Of a DNA stretch of 64,000 nt, positions 1-11,726 are shown in pieces (within the stretch, counting starts at the first letter, position 1; every line of letters starts with the position of its first letter). The notes under the pieces are model-generated. The model was not told the DNA's origin. It saw only the letters and a list, made by a program, of their open reading frames with translations, and ran no database searches. The translations under genes and the position numbers were made by a program. Source of the stretch: Sinonovacula constricta (lineage: Eukaryota > Mollusca > Bivalvia > Cardiida > Solecurtidae). The stretch is from contig CM017567.1 of NCBI GenBank assembly GCA_007844125.1, positions 42,438,497-42,502,496 on the forward strand, given 5' to 3'.

Positions 1-150
1 CCTTAATGTATCTGGAAAACATAACTATTGTTTTCAAATAAAATGATTGTCTTCTTTAAGGTGTCAGTAAATAAAAATTTAACACAAGGCCTGATTGACA
101 ATTTAAAACCCTAGGCACCATGTTTTTTTTTCTACACAACCAGTACCCAC

Positions 151-3100
151 CCCTTCAGCTGGCCTGTCGGTCCTATGGATGTTGCAAACATGAGGTTAAA
201 CTCTATGGGCTCGGTGATATCGTTGCCTGTGAGGGGCGATTTAATGTTAAACTTTTTCAGCGTGTCTGCCATGTCCTGCTGACTCATGCCATCAACCTAT
301 CAACAGAAAAACTTATCTTAGCCATTTTAAAAGGTTCCTGTATTGCAAACTGTATTGTTAAACACTTGTCAGTTTATGGTCAGACCAACAATTTTTCATT
401 AAACGAAGACTGTGTCTCCGCGAAGCAACACATTTTTATCTTAGTCATTTTGATCCCTGTATTTCAAACTGTGTTGTTAAACACTTGTCAGTTTATGATC
501 TAACAAACATTCTTTTCGATAACTGGAGAATGTGTCTACACGAAGCAACACATTTTTTCCCCTTCTTTGTGACATGCTGTGAACAGTCACAGTGGGCTTA
601 CAGTGTCCATGTTGTGGAACTACTCTTTTAATTGCTAAAGTGTAAGCAATACAACTATACCATGATCATTAATCGAAACTTTGCTGTCACTTTAAGGGTA
701 ATAGATTGGCACAACTGTGATCATAATAAAGACTTCAAGCTCTTATGGTGGATGAGACACCCAGCTGAGCAGAACTGTGTAAGCAATGCAGATCAGCACA
801 AAAACCTGATTACATGACAATTTTCAGAACCAATACATAGAGCCCAGTCCTGAATATCTAGTAAATAACCCAATCTGTCTAGAGGATCTTTATCGGCTTT
901 ATCGGTCATTTAAACAAAACTGGTTTTATTGGAAAAACAGATCACTGGCAACTTATAAAACATTTTATGACTTTAACATTTATACTTACAGTGGGTAGTA
1001 TCTTTCTGGCCTCTTCCTTAACAGATTCATCCACTTTCTTGTCCTTTAGCATCTTTTCCAGAGTGGCTATAAAATACAATATAATTTTTAGTTACAGCAT
1101 TGCTATATCAAGATAACTGGTCTGAGGATGCAAAATCCTGAGCATCAGTCCTTTTTTGCGAGGGGTTCATAGCTTGATCAAGTCAGACAGTCTTTAAAAA
1201 TGACGCTTCCCCATATCTGTACAGATCTTTCTGTTGCTCTGCTTAATATAGTACATGCAGTTGACAGACTGTTTGGCACACAGCCAAGTCTACCAGTAAT
1301 ATCATAGTAATGTATAAAGCATGTAATTATAGTCAATCTACTTAATATAGTACATGCAGTTGACAGACTGTTTGGCACACAGCCAAGTCTACCAGTAATA
1401 TCATAGTAACGTATAAAGCATGTAATTATAGTCAATCTAAACCCAGTCTTTGGAGGTCTAAAACACTGAAAGTGGGATGTTTACTCAATCTCCGCGCATG
1501 ACATGCTATCACTGCGAATTCAGAACTGCCTCAAGTGAAAACTGGCTCTTTATTTAAGACAGGCTGTTGATACAACATTAAGGAACAAGAGACGAATATT
1601 TATGTAACTAACCTTCAATGAGATGGTCGGCACGAAAACATTCCCCATTTTTCAGATCTTTCACCATGTAGTCTTGGAATCTATCAACATGGCCAGATGC
1701 TCTGTGGAGATCAATCATAATGTGATAAATTGATGGAAACATATGTTGGGAAAACATAGGATAGACAGATGAAAACGGAAAATAAAAAAATATTGGACTT
1801 AAAGATATATTTTGAAAGTTAACTGTTTCAGAGCTACCCAAAACTAAAGGACAGTCCTGCCATCTATTTGTAAGTTCAGTCTCTATAGTTAGCAGGTAGG
1901 TTGCTATTAACACCCAAGTCACAATCAGTCACAGTCAGAAAACACAGCGTTGTATTTTATTTGTTCATTTTTATCTTTATTTTTGTGTGTCTGTTACTTT
2001 CAAACTAACTTGGAAAATAAAACAATAAGATACTAAGAAAGCAAAACATACTATGCTCAAGAAAAATACTATCTGAACAATAACTATTTGTGTAAAGTAA
2101 GGCTGCTGCACATGTGCAATTTTTGCTTGTACACTTTAAATTTAATGTTAATATAATAATTTGGCAACCTTTTTCCCTCTTGTAAGAAATCCAATGTAAC
2201 TGAAAATTTAGCAATGGTCCATTGACCACACAGAATAAGGACACTTACTTGAGCACTACTTCAGGTGTAAGCATCGCTGTGCTGACCTCAAGCAGGTTGT
2301 CTTCAAGAACAAAAAAGTTACGCCAGTTCTGGAGAATGTTGGCCTTCACAGCACAACCCATTGGTCCAAAGTCATACAAGCCATTCACACCTGCAAATTA
2401 AAGAAATGTTTTATTAATAACATGGGTAATTAATGACACATTTGACAACTACTTCCAAAAAATATTGGTAGTGAAAGACTCACAACACTGCTGAGAAGGA
2501 TTGACATATTGCAGGGCAGCAGCAAAACCTCCCCACATGACCTCATCCTAACAGACTGCAATATGGATACATTGAACAGTGAGTAACTGAGGTGACAGAT
2601 TATGTTGTTAAGAGACCGGGGTAAGGTATGCATTTAATTATGCCCCGCCCCTCACCTGCCACCGGACAAAATCTTACCATTCATTTTAGCAAAGCATTCC
2701 CTACTGTAAATATAAAACTAAATATCTCGTTAAGTTGGATGTTCATAATGAAGAAATCCTGTGTTACTATGATTATTTTTATGAGACTAAACTGTTTTAA
2801 AGAAATAATAAAAATGTTGCAAAATGGGGAAAATTTACAGGAGAGGGGATTCTGGCTGCTTTGAAAAATTAAAAGGAGTGATTTTGTTTGCCAGTGCTAA
2901 AGTGAATGGAAGAGATTTTGTCTGAGAGGGATTTTGTAACCTATTAATCTGAGTGGGAGGAATTTTGTCAGGGAGGGATGGGATGGAATTTGCCGGCAGT
3001 TTTGCCGATATTGTGCAGCAACATTTCTATCATTATAGCACAGGGGCACTTATTAGGTGCCCAGAGACTGAACCCCGCCAGTCCATTACACCGACGAGGC

Positions 3101-6100
3101 AGGCGTAATGCTGTCCCTTAGCCCTGAGTGTTAGGAGGGAAACCACTACTACCAACTTTAAAGTTTTTGGTTTGACCCGGCTGGAGTTTGAACCCCCGAC
3201 CTTTCTGATTCGCAAGCCGATGTTCTACCGCTTGAGCTATTGTGGCCGCTGTGTCAGTGAGGGATTTTGTATCCTTTGCTAATGTGAGTGGGAGGAATTT
3301 TGTCAGGGAGGAATTTTGTTCCTTCTCTTTTATCACTCAGTCATGCCTCTCCATGAAGGTGAGCTATTTCAGGAGCTCATTTTCTCAATGATGCTGAGCA
3401 GCATGTTTCATGTAATTAAGAATAACACAGCAACAGTAAGAGTAGAAATAGCAGCAGCAGTGTACATCTAACAGACATTATTCAAGCAAAGGAAGAAATA
3501 ATACAAGCCAATTAAAACAATGCAGTTGCAGTAAATGTAGAGCCAGCAGTAGTAGAGATCTGGTGCCTTACCTCCATAAATAGCGAAGGACTGGTCGTAG
3601 AAAAATCTCTGTTTGAGCAGATCCTCCATCTTGGCCCGATCAAAGTCATCCTTGGGAGCAAATTCAAACTCCTGGCCAGAGGAACACGAAAAATAGTCAA
3701 TAAAAAATAGACAGGATTATCATGATGTTGATGACACTTGTGATTAAGAGATTTCAATAAACAGTAAGTAGGCTTTCATGAAATAATCCTGTAAGGACTT
3801 TTGACAATGGTCAATGATACACTTCAAATAAGTTTAGAAAATGTGAACTCGTACTGTTTGGCTGTAACAGGATACAACCTTCTGAACTTGGGGATTACTG
3901 AGTAACTTCCTTTACTAAAAGGCCACAATGGCTCTTTATCACTCACCTCATTTTGTAGATGTAAAGAAATAGTTTGCATATCATCAGGAGAGCTAAATTC
4001 TAAACCATTGACAGTGGATTAGGGCAATGTTGATGAAGTATGACATATTTCACTCATCTTAAATGACAACTGTTTTGATGTTATCTTGTTTAACGTAGAG
4101 CACTGCAGTGTTAAACATACCAACACTGCTATGTTTTACATAAGAACACTGCCATGGTTTACATAAGAACACTGCCATGTTTAATAGAAGAACACTGCCA
4201 TGTTTTACATAAGAACACTGCTTTGTTTTACATAAGAACACTGCCATGTTTATTAGAAGAACACTGCCATGTTTTACATAAGAACACTGCCATATTTATT
4301 AGAAGAACACTGCCATGTTTTACATAAAAACACTGCCATGTTTTACATAAGAACACTGTTCTATTCAGCTTACCTTATCCTGGAGGAGGGTTTTTCTTTT
4401 CTTGAGTTCAGTGACAGCTGCCTTCACATCAATCTCTGAGGCCTTTTCATCCTTCAACTTCCTTACCAGGTCGCCCTGAAATAGAGAGACGTGCTCAATT
4501 TAGAGGAGCCATCTTTGGACCTATAAATTACTTAATACTGTAGAATAATCTGGACTGGAATTCAATGTCAGGAACCATCTTAGATTCAACTCTTTAGATG
4601 AAGGATATGGTAAGAAAAGAAACAAAATCTGCACATGAAGTTTCAAATTTAAACCAAACACCTATTTAATGTCGAGGAACTCAAAACTCAATAAATACTT
4701 ACAAGGAAAAATAAAATAATTCCTTTTTTAGCACAGCCGACAGTATGAATTAGTGAAAATATCTTCTAATTGTTGAAATAAATGAATAAAAACATTTAAA
4801 GGAAACCATTACTGATTGTAAAGCAATAATCTGATGGGTTGCATTAATAAATTACATTGTATCACAATAAGGCCTCTGACTTAAATAATAGTCAACAAAA
4901 ATGCAAGACATGATGTTATGTCCCAAGAATGCTTCCACAGGGGATTATACTTCTGTCTCTCTCAAAGTAGCCATTCAACTTCTAATATAATTTGGAGTAG
5001 ATGACTTATTAATAATAATTGGAATATCAATCAAACATGAAAAATTATCCGCTACAGCTTAAAATCAAACTGCAGGGCTCTTTATCACCAGTCAAGTGAG
5101 AGGAAGTTGCATACATTTACAGTGAGATGAAGTGGTATACATTTATAATGAGAGGAAGTGGTATACATTTATAATGAGAGGAAGTGGTATACATATATAA
5201 TGAGAGGAAGTGGTATACATTTATACTGCGAGTAAGTGGTATACATTTATAATGAGAGGAAGTGGTATACATTTACAGTGAGATGAAGTGGTATACATTT
5301 ATAATGAGAGGAAGTGGTATACATTGATAATGAGAGGAAATGGTATACATTTATAATGAGAGGAAGTGGTATACATTTATAATGAGAGGAAGTGGTATAC
5401 ATTTATAATGAGAGAAAGTGGTATACATTTATAATGAAAGTGGTATACATTTATAATGAGAGGAAGTGGTATACATTTATAGTGAGAGGAAGTGGTATGC
5501 ATTTATAATGAGAGGAAGTGGTATGCATTTATAATGAGAGGAAGTGGTATACATTTATAATGAGAGGAAGTGGTATACATTTATAATGAAAGTGGTATAC
5601 ATTTATAATGAGAGGAAGTGGTATACATTTATAATGAGAGGAAGTGGTATACATTTATAATGAGAGGAAGTGGTATACATTTATAATGAGAGGAAGTGGT
5701 ATACATTTATAGTGAGAGGAAGTGGTAAACATTTATAGTGAGAGGAAGTGGTATACATTTATAGTGAGAGGAAGTGGTATACATTTATAATGAGAGGAAG
5801 TGGTATACATTTACAATGAGAGGAAGTGGTATACATTTATAATGAGAGGAAGTGGTATACATTTATAGAGAGAGGAAGTGGTATACATTTATAGTTTAAG
5901 GAAGTGGTATACATTTATGGTTTAAGGAAGTGGTATGCATTTATAGTGAGAGGAAGTGGTATACATTTATAGTTTTGAGGAAGTGGTATACATTTATAGT
6001 TTAAGGAAGTGTTATACATTTATAGTTTAAGGAAGTGGTATGCATTTATAGTGAGAGGAAGTGGTATACATTTATAGTTTAAGGAAGTAGTATGCATTTA

Positions 6101-9100
6101 TAGTGAGAGGAAGTGGTATACATTTATAGTTTTGAGGAAGTGGTATACATTTATAGTTTAAGGAAGTGGTATGCATTTATAGTGAGAGGAAGTGGTATAC
6201 ATTTATAGTGAGAGGAAGTGGTATGCATTTATACAGCGAGGACGTGGTATACATTTATAGTTTAAGGAAGTGGTATACATTTATAATTTAAAGAAGTGGT
6301 ATGCATTTATAGTGAGAGGAAGTGGTATACATTTATAGTGAGAGGAAGTGGTATACATTTATAGTTAAAGGAAGTGGTATACATTTATAGTTTCAGGAAG
6401 TGGTATGCATTTATAGTGAGAGGAAGTGGTATACATTTATAGTGCGAGGAAGTGGTATACATTTATAGTGAGAGGAAGTGGTATGCATTTATAATGAGAG
6501 GAAGTGGTATACATTTATAGTGAGAGGAAGTGGTATACATTTATAGTGAGAGGGAGTGATATACATTTATAGTGAGAGGGAGTGATATACATTTATAGTT
6601 AAGAAAGTGGTATACATTTATAGTAAGAGGAAGAAGTATACATATATAATGAGAGGAAGTGGTATACATTTATAGTGAGAAGACGTGGTATACATTTATA
6701 GTGGAAGGAAGTGGTACACATTTATAACACCCCCTCAAGTCAAGCATATTGGTGTGTGTAATAACATTATGAAACCCAAATGGAGCACAAGAAGGGGGAG
6801 GAGAAAATAAAGCTAGTGATGCATGCACAATATGAACACCCCCATCAGGCTGATGCAATCAGGCTAGCACGTTCCAGTTAATACTAGTTATAGTAACTGA
6901 TCTGTGTGCACTGAGCCTGTTAGCATGGGCTGTCAGCAGAGTATTGGGAGTTAGAATCTAGACTTTAATATCGAGCTCCACTACAGCTACTGGAAATCCT
7001 TAGGGCATAATACCTATCAGGGCAATATCCTGCCAACATGGGTAGTAACAAAATATAGGGCATAGTCTATATGGTGAACAAAAGACAATAACTGCATCTA
7101 ACAGGATTGAATAATATGTACCAGGTATATCTTTCTGGACATTAATACTAACATGATAGGCACTGAGGATAAAATGCTGCTTTAACTGTCATATCATGCA
7201 GCCTTCCCAAAATACAGTACATTTGACTTGAATTGACTTGGAGATTTCTTAACTTGAGTTCAAACCTTAAGACGTACACCACCAAGACTTACACCACCTG
7301 GAAACACTCCTCTGCTGTCATCTAAGTGTTGATTGAGGTGAATGGCTGGCTAGATATTATGTGTTGTTGAATTAGACAGCTGAACATGTGAATCCACCAC
7401 TTAGTTCACAGGTCCAGGCACCAACATTCAACAGCGAAATCAGAGAAAACTTTCTAGCATTTGTGGTTGCTTTTTTGTTATACCGAAAAGGTACATTAAA
7501 GAAAGCTTATATCATAGAAATCTCCAAAATTTAGTGTTTTTACTTTCACTATGTTTCTAAATTAGCAATGCATGACTGAAGCCCATAAGCTATGCAGTCA
7601 TGTACACAAACATAAATTAATAATGCATAACTTGAGCTAGATTTCTATGCTTTCATGGAACATACTGTCTCATAAATAGTTTTACGACTCCTTCATGTAA
7701 AAGTCATGCATTATAGAAAAGCAATCTTACAACATAGATATTCTCCAGATTGTTTATATACATCATGAAGGTTTCAGCTGTCTTCTATTTGCAGGCAGAA
7801 TGAGAAATCTAATGAAGAAAGAGCCCTGGAGACATGGACTATGTTAAAACTGAGTCCCAATTATGTGTATCTGACGTGTGTTGTAGACGTACCTTCGGGC
7901 AGTGAGGCTAGCGCAGTTTACACACACATCCTTTTTTGTTAACTTTTGTATGCTTAACACTTCCCAAAATGGGCATCTTAAAATACAAAGCTTTTTCTCA
8001 CCATTTTATGAAAATGACCTGATTCCATGAATTGGGAATTTTCTTCGTATCATGTTATAGACAAAATTTGGAAAAAGTCAAACCATATTACATAAATAAA
8101 AAAAACAACAAAACAAGAACAAATATTGGGTTCTTTAAACTCCTTTACAAAGCAATATCTCTATTTCCTGAGTGAATAAAGTAGCCAATTACGTCATTTA
8201 TTTGACCAGGGTTGACAATTACAACTTTTTTGTTCTTTGAATTGGGAATTTTCTTCTCTTGAGAAAAGGAAAATTGCAAATGGAAACACAAACGAATATC
8301 AATCTTCAAACAGGGAAAACAAACCCTGTTTATAAAAACATTTTATTAGGTAGAATGATACTTAACTTCATTAAAAAGGTACCCTTAAAATTATAAACAA
8401 CACCAAGATAGTAAAATGTAGGGACTGGCTGTTCTGTATGTCAGATCCTGTCATTCTACATATCTGGTGTTCTAGAGGCCGAGCTTTGACTGAATATGTA
8501 TAAGTTTCTTTGTTTTCTAATTTGTTTTAGAAAACTCTTTAAAAATCATCATGAAACAAAATATTAAGATATGCCCTGGATTATAATAAGACCAGTTATC
8601 TCTCAAACTGAAAAGAAGACTTTCTTATACCAAACATTTAGTTGTTTTTTTTACGTAATTGCCTGAAATAATGGAAAATATATGAAAATCAACAACATCA
8701 ATTCTTGATTGATTGAAGAGAAATTGTATTGTAATGGTGGTTATGTGATTTATTTTCTGTAATTGCATTGCGCTTCAAAACTCAACAGGTCGTCAAAAAA
8801 ATATAAACAGCTTGGTGATTTGTTTCTGCTTTTATCAGTGATAAATATATCAGTGATATATTTATTCATTCTATTTTGCAGAGAGCCAAGTTGTCCAAAG
8901 AAATCCTACAATTCTTCGGTTGCAAGCAGATGTTTTGAGCATTTTTTTTATTATGAAAACATTGCCTGGTCTTAAATATAAAAATTAAAATGTTATTGAT
9001 TTGTAATTTTCTCACTAATCAAAGTGATTCTCACTGGGCATTCATATACTTATTTGGAGTGCACCAAATGTCTATGGACAAAATTCTTTGACGAAATTAA

Positions 9101-11357
9101 CATTCATATTAATTTTACAACATTATAAGCACATTTGTCCCAGGCTATTGGGTACTATTATGTACAGAAATTGTGGTATTGTTTACAATGCAAAGAAATG
9201 TTTAATCAATATTTAATCTACTGTACTTTCTTACTTATAAGACTATTCGCTTATAAGACCCTGCATCACAAGTGAAATGGCCAGTTTCTGCTTCGACCCT
9301 CTTATAAGACTAGGCGAAAAAATGAAACAACCAGTCATGCTGTCTCAACAAAAGGGTAAATTGGTAAACACTGACTGTAATTTTCACATGTTGCAGGATG
9401 TATCTAGCCTCAGCTGCACTGCTATCCTGTAGCGAGTGGCGGCATGATATTAATTTCTTTGAGCTACGTCACCAAGTCTGGTATAACAGTACACGACATA
9501 TCGGGGAACAGTGCACTGTCCTTGTGTACATGCCGCCAATCAATAATTTCGTGAAGAAATGTAATCGGCTGCAGCTTATCAAACACATTGTTCACTCCCT
9601 CACTGTCAAACTGCTCCGATCGATATCACCTTGACAAAAGCTTATCTCAGAGTCAGTCAACTTAACCCGTATAATGAGGCAAGTCTTCACAGAAACACCA
9701 AGTAAATTACAGTTTTGTATATCTGTCAGGCTGAAGTTGACAGTTTATTTCAGTGTTTATTAATGGGTTATAAGCCGTCTTTCATGCAGAACAAAGGGAA
9801 ATGTATGTGAGACAGTTAATCGTTGACCGACAGAATTTAAAGTTAAATTAAAATAAATCATCAGCAGTCGATAATGATGGCACGTCGGCTCATTACATTA
9901 ATGCTTACAAGTTTCTTTGGTGTGTTTTTGCGCTAAAACAACGTGAAAACTTTTTGCCAGGTCACTAGAACCTGCCTATAAGACGAGCCCCACACTTTCA
10001 ACATGAAATTTTGTGGAAAAATCCTCGTCTTATAAGTGAGAAAATATGGTATGTTCATAGTGAGTTTAATGTCATAAACTTGTTTTATCATAAATGTAAC
10101 ACAATTTTTTAAAAACAGATAAATACATGTACACCACTGATACAGGCTCTTTTGACTGGGTGTGCACATTCATCATGAATTGTAACATGACAATCAACAT
10201 TTCAGGGAAGTGCTATTGGTCAGAGACTTGAATAGCAGAAGTAATTGGTCAAACTGGTCAGACTTAAACAGCAGACATAATTGGTCACAGACTTAAACAG
10301 CATAAGTAATTGGTCACAGGCTTCAACAGCAGATGCAAATGGTAAGACTTGAAAACAGCCAGATGTTAATGGTCATCGAGTCAAAATAGCAGATTGAACT
10401 TACTTTTTTTGCGGATATATTTTGGTCAGTGACTTGAACTACCCCGGACCATCTGTCTTTTTCTTAAAATCATAGCTTACTGCATGTCAACACAGACTGC
10501 AATTTAAGAAATGGTATTTTTGTCACTTAAAATTTTAGAAATCTTTTATTGGCAGTGTAATGATGATCAGACATGAGGTTAATATTAACAGATTCTTTAC
10601 TTTGCAATTTGTGATAATCTTCTATGTGTATACAATGGAAAAGAATGATGAATAACAGAGATCTTTATCGAATTTATCCTGTCGGTCAGTGATAATTTTG
10701 TATGTGCATACAAAGGAAAAGAAGGAGGTATAACAGAGACACTGGTATAAGAAAAGGGAATGAGGGACAATTATAGTTAGAAGATACTAAATAAGACACC
10801 AAAAAGGATAATGTATAAAGAAAAAACATGGCCATTAGAGTTCAATTTATGCATTATATATGCCATATGTTACACCTCTGGGCTAGCTTTAAATATATTT
10901 ATGCCCTATTTAGATCTACACATCATATCTAGATCTACACTACAGGTTTAATAGCTTATACTGCCAATAACAACATTTTAAGCATACTATGTCCCTTAAT
11001 GGGATTCATACATATAAATATACATATATATGACAGTTATCTATAAACCAAGATAACATATGTATGTGTAAAACTATACACAAACTATAATCACTGTACC
11101 TGTTCCTTTACAGATTGTCTGAATGGGGCAAGCTTTTCCTCAATTTCTACATCCATAGTAAGACTTGTAACTGAACAACGTTGTTTCTTCTTCTTAGAAC
11201 CCCAATTCGATATCGTTTTGCAGTAATGCACAGATACTGACACTCTCCTACCCAGCTCTAGCTGCACCGTATGTGTACGTATCAAGACAGTTTTCAACTG
11301 TTTGAGGGCTGCTTGCATCAGCTTTGACATCTGCCACGGATGCCGGTGGTTAGTCAA
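151..11357 (-). CDS. GARS1: Glycine--tRNA ligase, N-terminal part (3' end outside window)
   Basis: Attaches glycine to tRNA-Gly in cytosol and mitochondria (class II synthetase). Exons, all phase-consistent: 11100-11357, 4374-4475, 3572-3671, 2249-2390, 1613-1701, 990-1066, 151-296, giving about 304 codons; animal GARS1 is about 740 aa, so the rest lies left of base 1. Exons 1-2 encode the WHEP domain ([16 protein letters not shown], then [20 protein letters not shown]). Exons 3-5 start the catalytic core: [60 protein letters not shown]. Exon 7 has [13 protein letters not shown] and [12 protein letters not shown]. In-frame Met codons at residues 1, 10 and 14 precede a basic stretch; Met68 (11156) starts the WHEP domain directly. 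This matches the known use of two starts for mitochondrial and cytosolic forms; which upstream Met is used is uncertain. Intron 1 is 6.6 kb and holds most of the local repeats. Confidence 0.95.
315..560. repeat. Diverged ~123-bp tandem duplication in GARS1 intron
   Basis: Two adjacent copies share the words TTAAACACTTGTCAGTTTATG and CGAAGCAACACATTTTT at matching offsets. They differ by scattered substitutions, so the duplication is old. The rest of this intron (297-989) shows nothing else I recognise. Confidence 0.7.
1242..1439. repeat. 99-bp tandem duplication in GARS1 intron
   Basis: Two back-to-back copies starting at 1242 and 1341 begin CTTAATATAGTACATGCAGT and are almost identical. The near identity indicates a recent duplication. 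It lies between exons 990-1066 and 1613-1701 and contains no exon sequence. Confidence 0.9.
3030..3252 (-). mobile_element. tRNA-derived SINE in GARS1 intron
   Basis: On the minus strand the head (about 3252 down to 3170) has a box A-like TAGCTCAAGCGGTAGAACA and a box B-like GGGGGTTCAAACTCC at tRNA-like spacing, followed by a non-tRNA body. The lack of a closed acceptor stem and the body downstream argue for a SINE rather than a functional tRNA. It has the same orientation as GARS1 transcription. Confidence 0.65.
4130..4358. repeat. ~22-24 bp minisatellite beside GARS1 exon 2 donor
   Basis: About ten copies of a unit containing AGAACACTGCCATGTTT, alternating ACATA and ATTAGA linkers. The array ends some 16-25 bases downstream (in GARS1 sense) of the donor of exon 4374-4475. 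Unlike the METTL6 and ERCC3 arrays it includes no exon sequence. Confidence 0.85.
5095..6725. repeat. 26-bp minisatellite, about 60 copies
   Basis: Core unit GAGGAAGTGGTATACATTTA followed by a six-base variable tail. The left half mostly carries TAATGA tails; the right half mixes TAGTGA and TAGTTTAAG variants, so the array has homogenised in blocks. It lies in the 6.6-kb first intron of GARS1, far from any exon. Confidence 0.95.
6740..9218. other. GARS1 intron 1, no recognised feature
   Basis: About 2.5 kb of AT-rich intron. I see no conserved coding segment, tRNA-like sequence or clear repeat here; the short open frames look random. Confidence 0.6.
9221..10049. mobile_element. TA-flanked MITE-like DNA transposon, copy 1
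   Basis: Left terminus CTGTACTTTCTTACTTATAA and the inverted right terminus, ACCATATTTTCTCACTTATA, match imperfectly, and both ends abut TA. The inner right part (9637-10049) is clearly homologous to the element at 56298-56701, sharing AGCTTATCTCAGAGTC, CATGCAGAACAAAG and ACATGAAATTTTG. TA targets and such ends fit the Tc1/mariner/pogo group. This copy is about 425 bp longer; the extra segment contains a 78-codon open frame at 9398-9634 that I do not recognise. Confidence 0.75.
10205..10400. repeat. Degenerate ~33-bp tandem repeat
   Basis: Around five imperfect copies of a unit with AATTGGTCA, AGACTT and AACAGCAGA words, in GARS1 intron 1. The following bases 10400-11099 hold no feature I can support apart from one CCCGGACCA word near 10441, which also occurs in the array at 32005-32118. 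Confidence 0.6.
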
Positions 11358-11726
11358 AATCGAAAGGGTTTATTAGCACGTGGGTATGACTTCCGAAAAA
11401 ATGCAACTTTAGTAGTCGATGTCGTCAAGTTTTAACCAATAAAAACTATTCATAAAATAGGCTATTGATTAAATGTTTTTACAATCTTGACAATACTTTT
11501 CATTTATCTCATATTACCCATCTAGGTCGTGAGAATTGTAATCCTTTCGAGTTTTTAAGTGGCCTTATGGGTACAATTAAACATGGCTGCGCCCATGTTA
11601 ATCATGAGTACACAAATGTCAAAATAGAAATTTTGTCGGTTTCCTATAAAAATATATATACGTGTCACTTGAGGCTTCTGTTGTGATTGTACACAAATGT
11701 AATTTGTATTCTATACCGCCTTAAAC
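11358..11726. promoter_or_regulatory. Putative bidirectional promoter between GARS1 and OSGEPL1
   Basis: Only 369 bp separate the first GARS1 Met (minus) from the OSGEPL1 Met (plus), so both 5' UTRs and core promoters must lie here unless further 5' exons exist. A CCAAT word is at 11436-11440. An ATGGCTGCGCCCAT segment near 11583 resembles a YY1-type site. No good TATA box sits at a suitable place. Transcription start sites cannot be read from sequence alone. Confidence 0.6.

Noticed and set aside
3165..3250. Possible tRNA gene on the minus strand
   Set aside because: Box A and box B are present but no closed acceptor stem is seen and a non-tRNA body continues downstream, so a SINE is more likely.
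4130..6725. CRISPR array
   Set aside because: The repeats are directly tandem without unique spacers and the window is eukaryotic.
11465..11686. 73-codon open frame in the GARS1-OSGEPL1 intergenic region
   Set aside because: No similarity to known proteins; length is within chance for AT-rich DNA and it overlaps the presumed promoter.
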